Shown piece after piece: positions 47,140 through 63,559 of a DNA stretch of 64,000 nucleotides. Source of the stretch: Heterocephalus glaber (Eukaryota; Chordata; Mammalia; Rodentia; Bathyergidae); contig NW_004624747.1 in assembly GCF_000247695.1 (NCBI RefSeq), positions 26,714,632 through 26,778,631 of the forward strand, read 5' to 3'. The translations under genes and the position numbers were made by a program. How positions within the stretch are numbered: position 1 is the first letter of the stretch; every line of letters starts with the position of its first letter. The notes below the pieces were generated by a model. That model did not search any database. It had not been told where the DNA came from and was given only the letters and a program-made list of their open reading frames with translations.

Positions 47140-48780
47140 GCAGCTGTACCTTAAACAAAGGACTACTGTCTAGAATCTATAAAGAACTGAAAAAAATCAG
47201 ACCCCCCAAATGCAAAGACCCAATTTAAAAATGGATATCTGGAATGAACAGACATTTCTCAAAGAAGTAAAAGCAGCAAATAAATATATGAAAAAATGTT
47301 CAACATCACTGGTCATTCGAGAGATGCAGATGAAAACAACACTGAGATTCCACCTCACCCCAGAAAGAATGGCTGCTATCATGAAATCAACGAATAACAA
47401 ATGCTGGTGGGGCTGTGGGGAGAAAGGAACCCTTCTCCATTGTTGGTGGGAGTGCAGACTGGTGCAACCACTGTGGAAATCCGTATGGAGATACCTCAAA
47501 GAACTAGGACTAGAGGTTCCATTTGACCCAGCTTGTCCCCTGCTGGGTATCCTCCCCAAAGAATTAAAAGAATCATACCACAGCGATATATGTGCACCCA
47601 TGTTTGTAGCGGCACAGTTTGTAATAGCTAAAATTTGGAAACAGCCCAAATGCCCATCAGCTGGAAACTGGATAAGGAAGATATGGTGTTTTTTTTTAAT
47701 AAAATGGAGTACTACTCAGCCATAAAGAATGAGAAACTAGAGACATTTATAGCTAAATGGATGCAAATTGAGGCCATCCTTTTAAGTGAAATAAATAGGA
47801 CACACATGTGTAAATACTGAATAGTTTCTCTAGTGTGAGAAACTGAAAGTGTAAATAAGGATCAAAATGATTAAAATGAATAACTGATAATTTGAAATAG
47901 GAAGAAAAGGTTCAAAGGGGTAGGGGTGGTGGGAGGGGAAGGGAGAGATCAGAGTTACAGGCTGGAATCTGGAAGGAATCCATATATAGACTGTGTTTAA
48001 AACTATAGGAAGAGATGTAGATAGAGACTAGGCTGGAGATCATCAGTGGGGTGGGAAGGAAGAGTCACTGAGATCAAAGGAGAGAAGGGTGTGTTTCCAG
48101 AAGAAGCACATACAACTACGTCAGTACACAGTACTCCATAGTGTGATAGATTATTGTTACTGCTTTAGGTACTTATCATAACATGCTGTGCTGTTCATCC
48201 TTTAGAGCATAATCCTACTTATATAAAAGAGTTTACTGTACAACAGTGTGCTGCTATGCCAGTGGTAGCCTCATGTATCTCGTGTTCAACTGCATATTTG
48301 GATAATATCAAGGGGCCATCACAGATGACTGACGTATACCTTCTCAGTTTGCACTTAGAAGTTGGCACTCTGTGTGGTACTGTGCGACACACACAGATTA
48401 AACTGCCTAATAACATATTTGTCAGATTATAGTTCCATCACATGTCACATGACTGTATTGAAATTTAAATTTAAAAAATTTGGCGTATGTGGAATCTACT
48501 GGCTAGTTAGAATTTTTATTTTCAGACCACTATTTGTTCAATATTAGTTTTGAGAATCTTTCTAAAACAAATCACATCCTTTAATGTCTTGTTAATGCTT
48601 GAATTTTTTTTTAAATTATATGGAAAAATGTTTAAGTACTTTTCAGTTTTGCTTTGGTTGAATTCTATTATATTTGAATATTATTATAGTTTTTTCCCTT
48701 GCATTGCTTTTCTTTGAATAATGTTAATGTTTGTATATGTGTGTGTTTGATGAATGATAATAAAGTTATACCTTAAAAAA
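47140..48780 (+). mobile_element. recent 5'-truncated L1 LINE with perfect 18-bp duplication
   Basis: The insertion keeps the C-terminal part of ORF2 and the whole 3' UTR. The ORF2 frame shows the Cys-rich block [18 protein letters not shown] and continues [13 protein letters not shown]. It then shifts frame at a run of T near 47689-47697, and the remaining C-terminus ([14 protein letters not shown]) ends with a stop at 47818-47820. The 3' UTR runs to a canonical AATAAA at 48759-48764 and a short A tail. AATAACACTACCGCACTG flanks it at 47122-47139 and 48781-48798. It cannot encode reverse transcriptase. The perfect duplication and well-preserved frame make it the youngest L1 in the window. 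Confidence 0.95.
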
Positions 48781-48798
48781 AATAACACTACCGCACTG

Positions 48799-50069
48799 AA
48801 ATGCGAAACGCTACACAAGCTGAAAGGAACCAGCCACAGAGCAGCTGGACCAGACCCTGAGGCGGAAGGAGACAGGACAGGCCCTCAGCAGCAGCGACAC
48901 CGACAAGCCACACCCCTCTCACAAACACGGGAGGAAGAGACCGTTCCTCTGTCCCCAGAGCCCTGGCTGTCCCCACCCGCTGGCGAGACCACCCTAGGCA
49001 GGGTCCGGGGCGACGCGCCTCCAGCCGTGGCATGGGCCCTTCGCTCCCTGCAGGTGACACAGGAGGCAGCAGGAGATGACCGCCCCTGTCAAGTGTGTTC
49101 ATGCCCGTTGCTGAGGCACGTCCTGAACACTTTCTGTGCCACTCCTGGGAGTCCCCAAGAAGGCAGGTGGCACAGCAGCTGGCCACAGTGCCCACGCACC
49201 TCTCTCAAGATTGCAGTGAAAGTTTCACAGCACGAGAACAGCGAGGTCCCAGGGCCACCGCGCAGGGCTGCTCCCTCTGGGGGAATCAGTGCCGCTTCCT
49301 CGGCCGGCGACGGGGATGCTGGTTATGTCCACTACCCAACACCAGACACCGTCGTAGTCCGGTGACCTGGCTTCTGCCTCCCATGCTGAAGGGCAGCCTG
49401 GGCTCCTGGAGGGGCCGGGCAGGAGTGGAGACAGCTCACTGGGGAAGCCGGCCGGCTCTGCACTGCCTGTCACAGCACAGGCCTATCCTGGAGGTGTCCC
49501 AGCTCCCACGGCAGACAGGTCCTGGCCAGCTGCACACCCCTGCCCTCCCACGAGGCTGGACCCCCAGCGCTGCCGGTGGGTTCTCACTTTGTTCAAACTG
49601 ATTCAAACTGTTTTGTGTTTCTGTAGCTCCCAACCAAAGGGTATTAGGAAATACTTTTCTCTCCTGGTCAGCCCTGAGATGTGCACAGCGTGGACACCTT
49701 CATTCCCATCTTCTCAAGAAAAAGGCTGGGAAAACCGAAAAGCAAGTTTTCCTGGGTTAATTGGAGAACTCAGTTTGTGCTAAGAACTCTTTCTCCTTCC
49801 CCAAGTCTGGAGAGAAAGACACACTCAGGAAAGCAGGGAATGAAGGCAAAGCAAAGTATTTTTTTTCTTAGTTGATCCAAAGATACTGTTTGTTTAAACA
49901 ATAACAGAGACAAGAAACCACACTGAGGTCTCAAGGGACAAGAGGGAGGAATTGGGAAAACTTGTTCTCAGCTGCCTGCACTACACGTAAAACGCTCCGG
50001 TATTATACGCAACTGGACTTGGCTCAGTTCAAAACAAACACTGAAATCATTCGAGAAGCAGCTAATTTT
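48799..50069. other. intronic sequence, no recognised element
   Basis: GC-rich to 49560, then mixed. The 203-codon plus-strand frame at 48754-49365 starts inside the L1 tail and is not a gene. Confidence 0.5.
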
Positions 50070-51411
50070 TAAAGTTTAATTGATACGCTAAGAGAGGAGA
50101 TAAAATGAAACTGCAGAAAATACTGAAACTAGAAAAGGTAGAAAAAGGAGAAGGGGACAAAGAACAAACACAGTCAGTAGAAAAGTTAAAAGTATGCTCA
50201 ACACGAATTGATCTGTACTTCCTGTAATTACATGAATGGGAATTCATATCATACTTTAAGTGTTAATAGACTGAACACGCTAGTTAAAGGGAAGAGGTCA
50301 TCAAAATGGATTAAAGAACAAGATCTAGCGAAAGCTCACTTTAACTATAGAGACTCTCTCAGGGAGACAGAGATGAGCTATGGACAGCCATACCATGCCA
50401 ACCACTGTCAGAATAAGGCTTCAAGATTTCCATTAATTTCAGAAAAAGCAGATCTCAGAACAAGGACAATTATTAGGGATGAAGAGGAGATTACATAAGG
50501 TTAAAAGGGTTAATTATCTAGGAAGTTATAACAGTCTTGGGTGTTCGTACTTCTAACAAATACACACGAAAATACAGGCAAAAATCACCACTACAAGCAA
50601 GTGCAGAAATAGACAAACCCACTATTATTGATGGAGACGTCAACATTTCTCCATCAGTAATCAATACATCACACAGGCAGAAAATCAGTAAGGATATGGA
50701 TGACCTGCAGAATATTGGTCAAGCCAGCAATGGTATCTGTGAAGTATGCCATTCTGCAGGACAGAATGCACATTTTTGTTACGCTCACACCAAGCATTTA
50801 CCAAGGAAGAAAACAGTCCAATCATATAACTTAAACTTAAAAGAATAAAACTCAGACAAAGCATATGCTCAGCCCACAATAATAATTAAACAAGCAATCA
50901 GTGCTAAAAAATGGTAAGTCTAATAGATATTTGTAAATTAAGGAATACAAGTCAAATAGCACATAAGCCAAAGAGGAAATCTCAAGAGATATTTAAATGT
51001 CTTGAACTAAATTAAAATGAAAAGATAACATCAAGATCTGTGGTTTCAGGAAAGGAGTGCTTACAGGTACATTTCCAGCATGAAGAGTATATATTAGAAA
51101 GAAGAGAGATGGAAAAATTATCACCTAATCTAAAATCAATAGCTTTCATCTTGGTAGACTAGAAAAATGCAGAGCAAATGATACCCCAAAGCAACCAGAA
51201 GAAAGGAAATAATACAAATTAGAGAAGAAACCCATGAAATCAATAACAAGAAAACAATAGAGAAAATCCTCAAATCTAAAAGCTGGTTCTCTGGAAAAGA
51301 CGAATTAAGTAGATAAGCCTCTCTCTGGGCCAACCAGGAGGCTGGACAAGAAGTACAGTTCCAACAGCAACTGAGAGAAGGTCAGACTACCACTGACCCA
51401 GGGGCTTTAAA

Positions 51412-51700
51412 GGACAATGTTTTTATTTTTTCCTTGAGATATGGGTGAACATGGTAAGTAAAATTGTACGGTACACTGCAAAACTACTAAGGATAAATTT
51501 CAAAAATTCTCACCATGACAAATGATGAGTATTTGAGGTGATAGATATGTTGACTAGCCTGTGTTAATTATTCCACTTTGTACTCATCAATCATAATACC
51601 ACTTTGTACTCCACAGAAATTATACCAATCTGTCAACTTGCAATAAAAAGTTAGAATTAAAATTAAAAACCAGAAGCACAGAAAAGTCAAAAAAAAAAGT
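51412..51700 (+). mobile_element. L1 3'-UTR fragment inserted within the older L1
   Basis: TTCTCACCATGACAAATGAT, GAGTATTTGAGGTGATAGAT and ATGTTGACTAGCC match the 3' end of old L1M elements, ending in an A-rich tail (last A run about 51690-51699). It separates CCAGGGGCTTTAAAGGACAA from AACTTGACGATGACC, which are close together in an intact L1 ORF2. No clear target-site duplication is visible, so a rearrangement is possible. Confidence 0.7.
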
Positions 51701-52397
51701 AAGAGACACAGCAGACAACTTGACGATGACCAACCCATCTTATAACTTCGATAAAATGGATTGAATCACCAAGAGACACAAAATACCAAACTCACAAGGA
51801 GAAACTGGTACCCAAAGAGTCCTCTCTGTTAGAGAAACAGAATAAATAATCAATAACTGCCCCAAAGAAAAACCACCAGGCCCAGACAGATTTACTGGTG
51901 AAAGCTTCCAGACATTCAAGAAAGGAGTAATTTTATTTCTGCACTCTCTTTTCCTCACAACAGGAGCAGAGAGAAGACATTCTAACCACGACAGCAAAAC
52001 AACATAAAGACATTACAAGGGAAGAAACAAAACAAAACAGACACAGGGAAGTGCGCCTCGTTGCTACATCCCCCAGAAAGGACAGGAAGTTGAACCCAAC
52101 GATAAGTGAAAGGAAGCGAACACCACAAAGAAGGGGAATTTATTCTGGGCATGAAAGACTGGCTTAACGTCAAAATATGTATCAGAGTAGTTCACATCAA
52201 TAGGCGAGAGGAGAAAAATGTGATCACATCAATTGGCACAGGAAAAACTTTACAAAATTCAATAGCAAGTTATGACTTAAAAAAATAACCTCACAGCAAA
52301 TGAGGAGTGGAGGAGAGGCTTCTCAGCTCGATGAAGAATATACATAAAAGTAGTGAGAAACGAGACGTTTTCTCTGAGATCAGGAAGGAGCAAGATA

Positions 52398-52420
52398 CAC
52401 GCACACACGCACACACACTT
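52398..52420. repeat. short (CA/CG)n patch
   Basis: ACACGCACACACGCACACAC inside the old L1. Short and imperfect. Confidence 0.8.
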
Positions 52421-52480
52421 CCTTCCACATTGTACTGGGGCCAACTTAAAGAGTTCTGCTGGCCAAAGGAAAATTTGAGC

Positions 52481-54399
52481 AACAAAATAAAATAACAGCA
52501 GATTACAACCCAAAGTATAATATAAATACCCAGGTGCCTGCATTGAAAAACATAAACAATAAATGTCCTTAATAAGCGAAGGAGGGAAATAAAGGAATGT
52601 CACCTACAGATTCCCAATGACCCTCATGGCCCTTCTCCCTGGCGAGGGGAGCATCCCTCCCTGTGCTGGGAGCTGCCAAGGACCCTTCCTTCCATCCAAG
52701 GCCGCTGCGGGCGGGGTGCTGAGCCGCCAGAGGACTGGCACCCAGCGCCCAGCCAGGTGGCAGAGTCAACATAGCCAGGATGCAGGCACTGGTGACAGGA
52801 GGAGTGGGAGGACGGGAGAACACAGCAGATTCCAGCAGAGGGCAGGCCCCCAGACCCTGCCCTGCAGCTGTGGACAGCCCGGCCACCAGGAGCTCAGAAA
52901 GCCTCACCACGGTCACAGCAAGAGCACAGGAGGCAGTGACGGAGCACTGTGTGGACTTCTGTGCGGGGCCGTCCAAGAGTGGAAGGACCCTGGAACACCA
53001 GGGCACCTGCGTGAGGGTGTGCTCCAGTGCTGACGCCACTCAGTGTGGTGGCTTTGCCTGTGACAAACACACCGCACCGATGCGGGGCATTAATGAAAAT
53101 GAACCCAGCCGAGGACACGTTCAAAAGATCGCTGCTCAGGTGAAGGAGTTCCAGGTCCACCTAAGACCACCACGTCACTCCTCCAAAGCTCCAAAGTGCT
53201 CCGCAGTGACCGTCTCACCAAGCGTCCTCTGACGCCTTTCTTATCCCCCACACCCACTCTGGCCCAGTCACGGACTTGCACTCTACGCCCTTCCTTTCTC
53301 CTTTACGAATCGAATCTCATCTTCACAAGAAAACCTCCTTCGTGGTGACCTCTTATCTGAGACATCTCAAATCTGCTCTCAGTGCTCAACAAATGCCTGG
53401 ACATCACACACCTAGAAAGGCAGCGACCTCCACAAAGTGCACCTGCTCCTTACTAGGCAACGCCGTCTTCTTCCATTCAGCGGAGGTGCCAGTGCCCCCA
53501 ATTTGACAAAAGCCACTGCTCATCCCCACTTTTTCCTGAGACGCTGGACCCCACCTCAGCTTCCTGAGCTCTTGGGGAACTGAGCTAATGCTACGCAAAC
53601 ACTGGGCTCCAGCCTCGGTTCAGATCTGGGGTCCGGAATTCCTTGGGAGTGGAAAATGGGGGAAAGCAACAGACAAAGAACCGCTCGCATGCCCGTCTTC
53701 CCCAGACCTGGGCCTGGTGATCAGAGACCCAGGCTCTTTTGAGCTCCGAGCTCTGTGGGTGAGGGAGGAAGCTGGAGGGAGGGCACTGTGGGCAGTGTCA
53801 GCTGTTCCCTTGAAGGTAAACCCCCTCTGAAACTAAAAGGGAGCCTCAGATCTCCAAGAAATGAAAGTGTTCTGTTTGCTTCTTTGGATTTTTGCTTGGA
53901 AGATAGGAGCAGCAGGACAGAAGAGGGTTTAGAGGATGACAAACAGCCCCAGCCGGGTTTTCTTGCTCTCAAAGGGACACACATGCAGAGCTATTTTTAA
54001 AAACCATCTTTTCTTATAACTTGGTTCCTGGAGCAGAGCCGCCCTCCCGAGCCCCGAGTGCCCACTGTGGCGTCCCTCCTATCAGAGGCCCTCGGGAAAG
54101 AACCGGGGAGCTACGTGGGGCTTGGCTGACCACCAGCAATAAAGGCTCCGATCGCAGCTGCAGCCTTGGCCCTGGTCAGAACCCTGGACAGCTCCCTCTG
54201 GCGCATGGCCTGCCCTTGGTTCCACCTGCCTGGGGCCATCCTCCCAGGCAAGAGCCTGGGCCAGCTGTCAGCCCTGCCATGCAACAACTCAGAAAGAGTC
54301 ACACGCGAGGGGAAAGCGCCAGGGCCGCCAGGGCCGCTTGGCACGATCCCTCCGGGCTGCTCACGGCAGATGGCCAAAGCGAGCAGACACACACTCATT
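52481..54399. other. intronic sequence, no recognised element
   Basis: 52600-53230 is GC-rich with overlapping chance frames. No repeat recognised. Confidence 0.5.
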
Positions 54400-54720
54400 C
54401 CAAATATTTGGAAGCGAGGTTACACTGGTGTCAAACTGACTTCCTCGGGAAGGATCTGCAGTTTGATTATCTTCTGATTATGGGAATTCAAACTACTAAT
54501 AATATTGCCAGGTCTAAATGTACCTCCAACTGTTTTCAAATCAGCTAAGATTCATTCCCAATTAGAGCACTTCAAGGATACAGCAAGCGTGCAATTAATG
54601 CATGTTCTAAGAAACAGTCGCCCTCTTCCCAAGATCAAAGCTCCTGAAATGTCAGCTTCATCATTATCCGGGAAACTGGATTTGTAAACAGATTTCCAGT
54701 TGACAGACTCTGAGCGAACA
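54400..54720. other. AT-rich candidate conserved element 1.8 kb from the TMEM132D exon
   Basis: Non-repetitive AT-rich sequence in a repeat-poor area. It contains ACTACTAATAATATTGCC, CCCAATTAGAGCACTTC and a composite ATTAATGCAT at 54594-54603, which combines a homeodomain core with an octamer half-site. A regulatory role is inferred from motifs and position only. Confidence 0.35.
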
Positions 54721-59149
<4,429 letters not shown>

Positions 59150-59215
59150 CTTGAGGACCAGAGCCCAGCCAGTACCAGGCACTCAGTAAACATTTCATAA
59201 ATGGGAGAGGGAAGG
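59150..59215 (+). repeat. L2 LINE 3'-end relic
   Basis: CCAGCCAGTACCAGGCACTC, then AGTAAACATTTCATAAATGG, follows the end of L2 (CCTGGCACATAGTAGGCGCTC AATAAATGTTTG). Short. Confidence 0.55.
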
Positions 59216-60444
59216 ACGCAGGAGGAAGGATGAGCTGGGTATCTCGGAGAATGGATTACGTCCTGCCCAGGACGGGTGCATGCTGGCCCTCTGCGTTACT
59301 GTAATCAGATCCCCGACCCTCTCATCCCACTGAGAGCCCCATGTAATCCGCCTGGGGCCCAGAGCAGAGAGGACCCTCCCTGCACAAGAGGATCCCTGGG
59401 GGATTCCAGCCACACACGGTCACCTGCTCCTCCAGGGCTGCCCAGGTCAAATGCCCCAGGCAGCCAGCTGCCCAGCAAGCCAGAGCCCAGTGACTGGACT
59501 GTCGTGGCAGAGGTGGCCTCTGGGGACCAGGGGCCCGGACTCCCTGCTGAGCACCAGAGCCCAAACTCGGGACAGAACTTGGCTGCGCAGCTGGCTCAGG
59601 CGCGGGTCCAGAGCATGAGCTCTTGGAGTCCACTCAGGAAGGCAGCAGGAGGTCACCGTGGAAACCATCTGGGGCCGGAAGCTCTGAGCTACTGCACAAG
59701 TGGGCTCTGAACCTCTGCCCCTGGCATCTGACCCCAGAGTTTCTTGCTTAACAGTGCTCAGGGGGACCTAAAGCTCACGTTACTCAGCCGTCCTCTACTC
59801 CTATAATTGTGGTTTACAAAGCTGCAAAATTCTCCCCAGCGACAGCCCCCAAACTACAGTGGCTAATGCAATCCTCACCACAGCGATCCCCACTCTCCAG
59901 AAAGAAGCTGCTGTAGCTCAGCGCCGTGGCTGGGCTCTTACTGGAAGGCACGTGGCCCACTCACATCTCCAAGCAACTCAGCGGCCTTGAAGAGATTTTA
60001 TATTAATTTTAACGTTTATGAAAAGATCTTTTTCCCTAAGTCAGACATTTAAGAAACATGAGGACATGGCAGTTTGAGCACAGGATCCTATTTTTAACCC
60101 CTGCGTGGACTCAGGAGTAAAGGAATAGAACAACAAGTGAGAAAGCTGCATCCCCACTGAGAATTAGGTGGAGCTCACGCCCCAGGCCCCGGCTGTCCCG
60201 GGCTCACGCAGAAAATGTCAGTCAGGGCTTCAGTCCCAGATCGATTCCAGTAAAGAGAACTAATGCATGGGGCGCGCTCACGGTAAAAATGACAACGAAG
60301 TGTCACGGCGCCTTGTATTTCTATTCTCTAAACCTCAAAGCCCACCGTGAGGTGTTAGAGAGAAAGCCGCGGTCCTCTTGGGCCACTTCCAGACCTTTGG
60401 CAGAGTCACAGTGGGGCACAGGGGCGGCCCCGACTCGAGAGCAC
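59216..60444. other. upstream intron, no recognised element
   Basis: GC-rich to 59720, then mixed, with an AT-rich patch near 59990-60060. No gene or repeat recognised. Confidence 0.45.
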
Positions 60445-60640
60445 AGTCGCCTTCCGTATCTGCAGCCGAGGATTCAAACACGAGCGGATCCAAAGTACCA
60501 GGAGATTCGGGCTGCACTGAGGACGTGTAATGCTTTCCTCGCCATAGGTCCCTAAACAATGGGATCCATTTACATGGTCTTAGGCACTGCGACTCATACA
60601 TGTGGTATTTAGTGTGCAGGAGCCACGTGTGGGTCACATC
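60445..60640 (+). mobile_element. DNA-transposon relic (pogo/mariner-like non-autonomous family)
   Basis: CAGTCGCCTTCCGTATCTGC, GAGGATTCAAACACGAGCGG, GCTGCACTGAGGACGTGTAA, GTCCCTAAACAATGGGATCC and ATTTACATGGTCTTAGGCAC follow a widespread mammalian element (CAGTCCCTCCGTATCCGCGG ... CCCTAAACAATACAGTATAAC ... ATTTACATTGTATTAGG). Only the left end is recognisable. Confidence 0.7.
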
Positions 60641-61284
60641 CACATGTGTCACTTCCCAGAAGCCAGAGCCATCCGCAGGCCTGGCATCCTGGGCTCCGGA
60701 ACCTGCACTCTGCAGATTCCAAGGGAAGATGGGTCCCCACGCTGGAGGCCGCAGACTCTGCCGTCTGAACCAAGGCTGGCCCTGAGCACATCACCTAGCT
60801 GGCCAGGGCTTCCTGCTGCTGCTGCATCCCCGACAGGACAGAGGCAGCAATGGGGACAGGAGTCTGATGTGGCCTGGAGGAGCTCCCAGGGTAAGTCCAG
60901 GCCAAACTAAAGCTGCACACAGGAAACCAGTCCCTGGGAAGCACAAGGCACGCAGAGTGACGGTCTCCTGGCAGGGGCGCGGACAGCCTGGAGCCCTCGC
61001 TGACACTCAGGGCTGCCATGCTGGTGAGGTGAGCCCTCGCGGGAACGTGGACTGCCCTTCTCGACGGCCTCCAGCACAGGCCCGGAACTCTGCAGGGCCA
61101 GGGCCTCCCTGCACTGCGCACCGCGGCGGATCCAGCAGGATGCACCAGGCAAAGTGTGCCATGTCGGGGTTCACTGCGCTTGATCCCCCACCAACCTGTG
61201 TGGTGACTGTACATCCGGCCCATCCTGCTCGACACACTCTGCGACCACGAACGAGCCAGGCCTCGGAGCAACCCCAGGCGTTGG
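60641..61284. other. upstream intron, GC-rich
   Basis: No repeat recognised. Frames on both strands lack domains. Confidence 0.45.
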
Positions 61285-61440
61285 CACATGTTTCATCTTC
61301 ATGGGGCTGGGGGACACGGAGGCTCACAGAGGGCAAGTGAGTCTGCTAATGTCACACAGCTGACAGACGGGACAGACAGGACTCCAACGACCGTCCAGCT
61401 CCTTGACTCCTGCGGCGTGTGGCACTTGCTGAGTGACTGG
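61285..61440 (+). repeat. MIR SINE relic
   Basis: GGGGGACACGGAGGCTCACA, GAGGGCAAGTGAGTCTGCTA, ATGTCACACAGCTGACAGAC and GACTCCAACGACCGTCCAGC follow the MIR core and right half (GAAACTGAGGCACAGAGAGG ... GGTCACACAGCTAGTAAG). Confidence 0.72.
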
Positions 61441-61484
61441 CCTTTCACTTCCTGCTGCAGAACAGCGACAGCATGGTGCCAGGA

Positions 61485-61532
61485 ATGGCCGTGATACACA
61501 TGCACACATGCGTGCACGCACACACATCATCA
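61485..61532. repeat. CA-rich alternating purine-pyrimidine patch
   Basis: GTGATACACATGCACACATG and CGTGCACGCACACACATC. Imperfect and short. Confidence 0.75.
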
Positions 61533-61789
61533 CATTCTAAGGCGCCACCCATCTGGCCCACGAGCTTTAGAAGCAGTAGAGCAGAGACCCCAACTCCAGC
61601 CCAAGACTTGTGCTTGTGTTCGCTGAGTGAGGCGCAGGCGGTCTCTGCGTTACTCGGTCTGTGCTGGCTGCAGGACGTCAGGCGGCGTAAAAGCTGCGCT
61701 GCTGGGACCGAGGCCAAGGGGATGTGCACCACGCCAAGGCCTGGCACAGCAGTGGCACGGGTTTATCGCGTTCTCTGTGGCTGAGAAGC

Positions 61790-62440
61790 TTTAGGCCCGT
61801 GTTGTACTCAGGGTTTAGGCAAGGGAATACACTAAATACAGGACACATAACTTATAAGGCTATTCTATGATAATTACCGAAGAGTCAAATGCAAAGGAGT
61901 ACAAGAGATTAACCACACACTAGAAGCCCAAAGGACTCAGCTGAGGGCCTGGATCCCAGCAGTGTCCCAGACAAGTCCAGCTGAAGGCCTGGAGCCCAAG
62001 GCAGTGTCCTCCTCGAGTCCAGCCAGTGGCCCGGAGCCCACAGCAATGTCTCATGCTTGTCCGTATTGAGGATCTGCACCTGGAAGGCCCAAAGGCCAGT
62101 GGTGGGAGCCAGAAATCCTACGCCAGATGGGGTGAAGGATTTGTGCCCCCAGGCTGAGGGATCCACACTGGAGCCAGGAAGTGATGCTCACAGTGAAGAT
62201 CAGAGCTCCCCTAGGAAAAAAGCAGCCGTTCCCAGCCACAGTGAGGCCCCGAGCTCCTCCTCTGATGGATGAGAACAGCCGAGTTCACATCAGGAAAACC
62301 ATCCGCAGCAGGCTTCTCCTGGAAAATCAACAGCCAATTCTTCCCCTCCAGTTCTCTTCTAAGGCTATTTGTAACAATCCTCAGGTGATTCAGTTCAGCC
62401 GGGTGGTACGAGTTGACCGTGAGTCATCACCACAGCCCAC
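61790..62440 (-). mobile_element. LTR-like repeat, minus strand (tentative)
   Basis: The left end, TGTACTCAGGGTTTAGGCAA, and the right end (GTGGTACGAGTTGACCGTGA on plus; TCACGGTCAACTCGTACCAC on minus) resemble the two ends of the GTCAACYTG-starting repeat type seen at 32708 in the opposite direction. About 650 bp long. It contains a 40-bp tandem triplication. Family uncertain. Confidence 0.42.
61938..62061. repeat. three tandem copies of a ~41-bp unit
   Basis: Units begin CAGCTGAGGGCCTGGATCCC (61938), CAGCTGAAGGCCTGGAGCCC (61978) and CAGCCAGTGGCCCGGAGCCC (62020), each followed by a GCA(G/A)TGTC block. They are about 75-80 percent alike by eye. Confidence 0.85.
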
Positions 62441-63559
62441 GAGCCCCCAGGTCCACAACATGAGGACATCCCGAGGAGAGAGAGAGTCAGGTCGCTCGAC
62501 ACAGCCGGATCACAGCTCACAGGCAGGGAGGGTCGCATCTGCTCTCCCATGGGGTTCTCAATCCACTTCAAAACACCAGTCGACTCCCGCAGATACTTCA
62601 GGGAGCTCGCCTATGCTCAGGCGCATTTTCCAACCTGTACAGATGACTCGGGACACTGGCATTTCACCACAGTTTCCTAGAAGCGCACAATGACAAAGAT
62701 GCCTCAGTTGGCACTTGCAGAGCCCCCTGTGCCAACCCACACACCAGAGCACCACGGGAAGCACATTCCAATGACACTCGGGTTTGGAGACCACGAGGCA
62801 TCTTCCCAGCAGGCTCTCTGCCTTGCTCCTTCCCTGGTGTTCATGATGTGAACATACTGCATCACCCCCGAGTGCCCCTGGGGCACAGGCAGACACCCGG
62901 GCACCCAATGAAGTGCAATGTCACCATGAAAACAAATGCTTTGGGGTCTGAGCCCCAAATACTGCACGAAGAGACCACCGTGTATCTGGGTTTCCTGTGC
63001 TGCGCCTGGCGACCCCACCTGGGAACAAAGCCATTGTGCTGGGGGTGAGGGCTGCAGTGTCACAAGGCGGGGCGGCGTACACACAGGTGAGCCCTGGGGC
63101 CACAGGATGCAGTGACCACAGTCACGGGGGACCCCCCAGATCAGTGAGTGCGGCTGCACGCCCACCTGTCCCTGGGACAGCACAGCCGAGGGCATGAGAG
63201 CAGCCAGGTCGGGGACCCTTTCCCTCACAGGACTGAGGGGCGTTGGACTCCCAGCGAAGAACTTCCTGCCGTCCTAGCAGGCGTGGGGAAGCACACAGGC
63301 CCCATCCCCGGGAGATGATTACACAGGGTCCAGAGGAGGCTCAAGAGTTCCCGTCCCTGGCCCTCTTCCTGCACCTCCAGGACTCCGTCCTCAGAAAGCT
63401 CGGGACTCCCAGGGAGGTCTGTGCGATGCTCAGGGCAAGATGAGCCACGAAGCTGCAGAAGCAGCAAGGAACTGAGCACGCAGGGGGAGGACACACAGCC
63501 ATGCATATGCTGCTGGGACAAGCAGTGAAGAAGCTGCTCCATCCCCTGGATCTGGCTCC
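62441..63559. other. upstream intron, no recognised element
   Basis: GC-rich with chance frames. No repeat or gene supported. Confidence 0.45.

Larger units (their letters stand above)
50070..52480 (+). mobile_element. ancient L1 LINE, endonuclease to reverse-transcriptase part of ORF2
   Basis: From about 50215 the sequence follows L1 ORF2: AATGGATTAAAGAACAAGAT, CATACCATGCCAACCACTG, AGAACAAGGACAATTATTAG and GGCAGAAAATCAGTAAGGAT (endonuclease domain). Then come TGTCTTGAACTAAATTAAAA and AGCTGGTTCTCTGGAAAAGA, and CCACCAGGCCCAGACAGATT (start of the reverse transcriptase). A frame at 52106-52288 reads EFILGMKDWLNV and HINRREEKNVITSIG, matching the L1 GFIPGMQGWFN and SIDAEKAFD segments. The catalytic Asp of RT motif A is replaced by Gly. 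Many stops and indels; the left boundary is uncertain by about 100 bp. Confidence 0.86.
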
